64,000 nt of DNA from Draconibacterium mangrovi_A (lineage in GTDB: Bacteria > Bacteroidota > Bacteroidia > Bacteroidales > Prolixibacteraceae), in NCBI RefSeq assembly GCF_037646455.1, contig NZ_JBBIXN010000004.1, forward strand, positions 310,001-374,000, read 5' to 3'. The translations under genes and the position numbers were made by a program. Shown here piece by piece: positions 61,931-64,000 of the stretch; the stretch's first letter is position 1; the number at the start of each line of letters is the position of its first letter. A model generated the notes under the pieces. The model was not told where the DNA came from. It did not search any database and worked only from the letters and a program-made list of their open reading frames with translations.

Positions 61931-64000
61931 ATGAAATTACAACAGGAAATATCCACCCGTTATGAGCAGCTAAAGGAGTTTTGTCAACTCACCTGGGACG
62001 ATGCATCCATAATAAAGTTGGACAATGCATTCGAGTTTGCCTTTCAAATTCTTGGGGAGCACAGGTTCTCACATGGTGAAGTTATTCTCGGCCATTCACT
62101 TGATGTGGCATCGATCATTGCCATGGAAATCGGGTTGGAACCTGATTCGGTAATTACCGGTCTGTTGCACAATGTAAGGTACGAGCATTTAAAGGACAAA
62201 GCATCGCACGATGAGATCAACGAACATTTTGGTACCCACATTTTTGGAATTCTGGAAGGTATGGCCAAAATCAATGCTTTGGGCACCGATACCATCGACT
62301 TGCATGCCGAAAACTACCGAAAACTAATGCTGGCATTGGCCGGCGATGTGCGGGTCATCCTGATTAAAATTGCCGACCGCTTACAGGTGATGCGCACCTT
62401 GGATTTGTATGAAGAAGATCGGCGGAAAAAGCTTTTGAATGAAACGATTTACCTGTATGCTCCGCTGGCACACCGGCTTGGGTTGTACAACATTAACTCT
62501 GAAATGCTGGATCTGAATCTGAAGTATCAGAAACCAAAGGACTACAATTATATTGAAACACGTTTAAAAGAAACAGAAAACGAGCGGGCCAATTTTGTGG
62601 CTGAATTTGTGAAACCCATCGAGGCTAAACTCAAAAAGCGAGGATTGGAGTTTTCGATGAAAGCGCGTACCAAATCCATTTCATCCATTCACACTAAAAT
62701 GCAAAAGAAGAAAGTGTCTTTTGATGAAGTGATGGACTTATTTGCGATTCGTGTTATTCTGGATTCGAGCCCTGAAGATGAGAAAACCGACTGCTGGATG
62801 GTGTATTCCATCGTGACCGAAGAGTACCAAACCAATCCTAATCGTTTGCGCGACTGGATCACCATTCCAAAATCAAACGGTTACGAATCGTTGCATACCA
62901 CGGTTATGGGGCCGCACCAGAAATGGGTCGAGATTCAGATCCGCACAAAGCGAATGGACGAAATTGCAGAAAAGGGTTTAGCAGCGCACTGGAAATACAA
63001 AGGCGGAAAGTCGTCGGGTTTTGATGAGTGGCTGACCGGAATTCGCGATGTGCTGGAAAATCCGGAGATGAACGTGGTGGATTTTATCGATCATTTTCGT
63101 TCGAATGTATACAGCGACGAAATTTTTGTTTTTACTCCAAGAGGCGATCTGAAGAAATTGCCACATGGAGCCACGATGCTCGATTTTGCTTACGAAATAC
63201 ATTCAAAGCTTGGTGATACCTGCGTTGGCGGGCTTGTAAACGGGAAAAAGGTGAACCTGAAGTACAAACTCAAAAACGGCGACCAGATCTCCATTGAAAC
63301 ATCGAACAACCAGAAACCAAAAATGGACTGGCTGGACTTTGCTGTTACATCGAAAGCCAGGAACCGGGTAAAAGCCAGTTTAAACGAAGAACGAAATACC
63401 CAGGCGGCAGAAGGCAGGGAAACCCTCTTGCGGAAATTCAAAAACTGGAAACTGGAATTGAATGACGATGCTATTCGCCAGATTCTAAAGCATTTTAATT
63501 ATAAACTGGCTGCCGATCTCTATTTCGATATCGCTACAGGGAAAATCGATCTACTGGAAGCAAAAGCCCTGTTTGTTGCTAAAGAGGAGGATACAGCCAA
63601 AAAGACCATCGAAGAACTTCTTCCAACAAAAGAAATCAAGGATTTTAGTTACGACAGCAGCGACGATTTTTTACTGATTGATAACAACCTGAAGAATTTA
63701 AATTATACCCTGGCAAAATGTTGTAATCCTGTTTTTGGCGATCGGATATTTGGTTTTGTGACAATAAAACAGGGCATAAAAATACACCGTGAAAACTGTC
63801 CGAATGCAAAAGACATGACAGAACGTTACCCATACCGGGTGATTAAAGCAAAATGGCGGGAAACCTCAAACAGAAAGTCATTCCTGACAACGCTACATAT
63901 ATCCGGCACCGACGAGATCGGAATAGTAAGCGAAATTTCTCATATCATTTCAAAAGATATTGGTAGTCATATGCGTTCGATCAATATTGAATCGGACAAA
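61931..64000 (+). CDS. RelA/SpoT homolog, (p)ppGpp synthetase with degenerate hydrolase domain (truncated by window end)
   Basis: 690 residues visible; the frame is open to the last base, so the C-terminus is missing. Order: HD-type hydrolase domain (about 40-160), synthetase (about 230-345), TGS (about 395-455), helical region and the start of an ACT domain (after about 655). Synthetase motifs ARTKSISSIHTKM, WITIPKSNGYESLHTT and EIQIRT are intact. In the hydrolase domain H55 and D149 remain, but the HD pair reads H80-N81, the following Glu-Asp is absent (RYEHL), and HN after D149 is QV. It should therefore make, not degrade, (p)ppGpp. Start at ATG 61931, the only one in frame before the conserved region. 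Confidence 0.92.
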   Translation, partial: MKLQQEISTRYEQLKEFCQLTWDDASIIKLDNAFEFAFQILGEHRFSHGEVILGHSLDVASIIAMEIGLEPDSVITGLLHNVRYEHLKDKASHDEINEHFGTHIFGILEGMAKINALGTDTIDLHAENYRKLMLALAGDVRVILIKIADRLQVMRTLDLYEEDRRKKLLNETIYLYAPLAHRLGLYNINSEMLDLNLKYQKPKDYNYIETRLKETENERANFVAEFVKPIEAKLKKRGLEFSMKARTKSISSIHTKMQKKKVSFDEVMDLFAIRVILDSSPEDEKTDCWMVYSIVTEEYQTNPNRLRDWITIPKSNGYESLHTTVMGPHQKWVEIQIRTKRMDEIAEKGLAAHWKYKGGKSSGFDEWLTGIRDVLENPEMNVVDFIDHFRSNVYSDEIFVFTPRGDLKKLPHGATMLDFAYEIHSKLGDTCVGGLVNGKKVNLKYKLKNGDQISIETSNNQKPKMDWLDFAVTSKARNRVKASLNEERNTQAAEGRETLLRKFKNWKLELNDDAIRQILKHFNYKLAADLYFDIATGKIDLLEAKALFVAKEEDTAKKTIEELLPTKEIKDFSYDSSDDFLLIDNNLKNLNYTLAKCCNPVFGDRIFGFVTIKQGIKIHRENCPNAKDMTERYPYRVIKAKWRETSNRKSFLTTLHISGTDEIGIVSEISHIISKDIGSHMRSINIESDK

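Overview
The window looks like a chromosomal segment of a Bacteroidota bacterium, most likely a free-living, fermentative, polysaccharide-degrading member of the class Bacteroidia (my guess is order Marinilabiliales). The evidence is: promoter elements of the type TAnnTTTG in front of several genes and few Shine-Dalgarno sites; many short lipoprotein signals ending in a Cys; a protein with a type IX secretion (Por/T9SS) C-terminal signal; glycan-active lipoproteins (DUF5703, GH105); and a sodium-pumping methylmalonyl-CoA decarboxylase operon. No rRNA, tRNA or CRISPR array was seen. The genus is inference.

Layout. 0-12 kb: Xaa-Pro aminopeptidase, sodium:solute symporter, prolyl oligopeptidase lipoprotein, EttA-type ABC-F ATPase, FAS1 lipoprotein, DUF4405 membrane protein, polyphosphate glucokinase-type ROK kinase, and a lipoprotein made of four rhodanese domains. 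12-17 kb: membrane-anchored Ntn-hydrolase, a beta-helix-like secreted protein, a T9SS cargo protein and a GH39-type glycosidase. 17-21 kb: an accessory patch with an ACT protein coupled to an AlkD-type glycosylase, a REP-associated tyrosine transposase with three matching palindromes, a small AT-rich membrane gene bounded like an integron cassette, and an eleven-unit 21-bp array of pseudo-palindromes. 21-26 kb: DUF5703 lipoprotein, class C beta-lactamase-fold hydrolase coupled to a GH105 hydrolase, and exonuclease III. 27-37 kb: an 1160-residue protein (possible diphosphate-type PEP carboxykinase), DUF4386 protein, gamma-glutamyltransferase, AddB-like Fe-S nuclease, M14 peptidase and TrmD. 37-41 kb: Hsp20, then AraD and AraB without AraA.

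41-48 kb is the most coherent unit: five genes on the minus strand encode two GT4 glycosyltransferases, a HAD phosphatase, a GT81 glucosyl-3-phosphoglycerate synthase and a GH13_18 phosphorylase of the glucosylglycerate type. Together they suggest synthesis and phosphorolytic recovery of a glucosylglycerate-based compatible solute. 48-55 kb holds an XRE regulator with a DUF2975 protein, RimO, an SDR-fold protein lacking its Tyr/Lys pair, GMP reductase and a CocE-type hydrolase. 54.7-61 kb holds methylmalonyl-CoA epimerase, carboxyltransferase, OadG, biotin carrier and OadB, with a CoA-transferase just upstream: the decarboxylating end of the succinate-to-propionate pathway, coupled to sodium export. 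The window ends with a ferritin and a truncated RelA/SpoT homolog whose hydrolase domain has lost key residues.

The most interesting items are the glucosylglycerate cluster, the 21-bp array, the RAYT/REP set with a 3'-end relic, the candidate gene cassette, the duplicated rhodanese lipoprotein, and the large PEPCK-like candidate.
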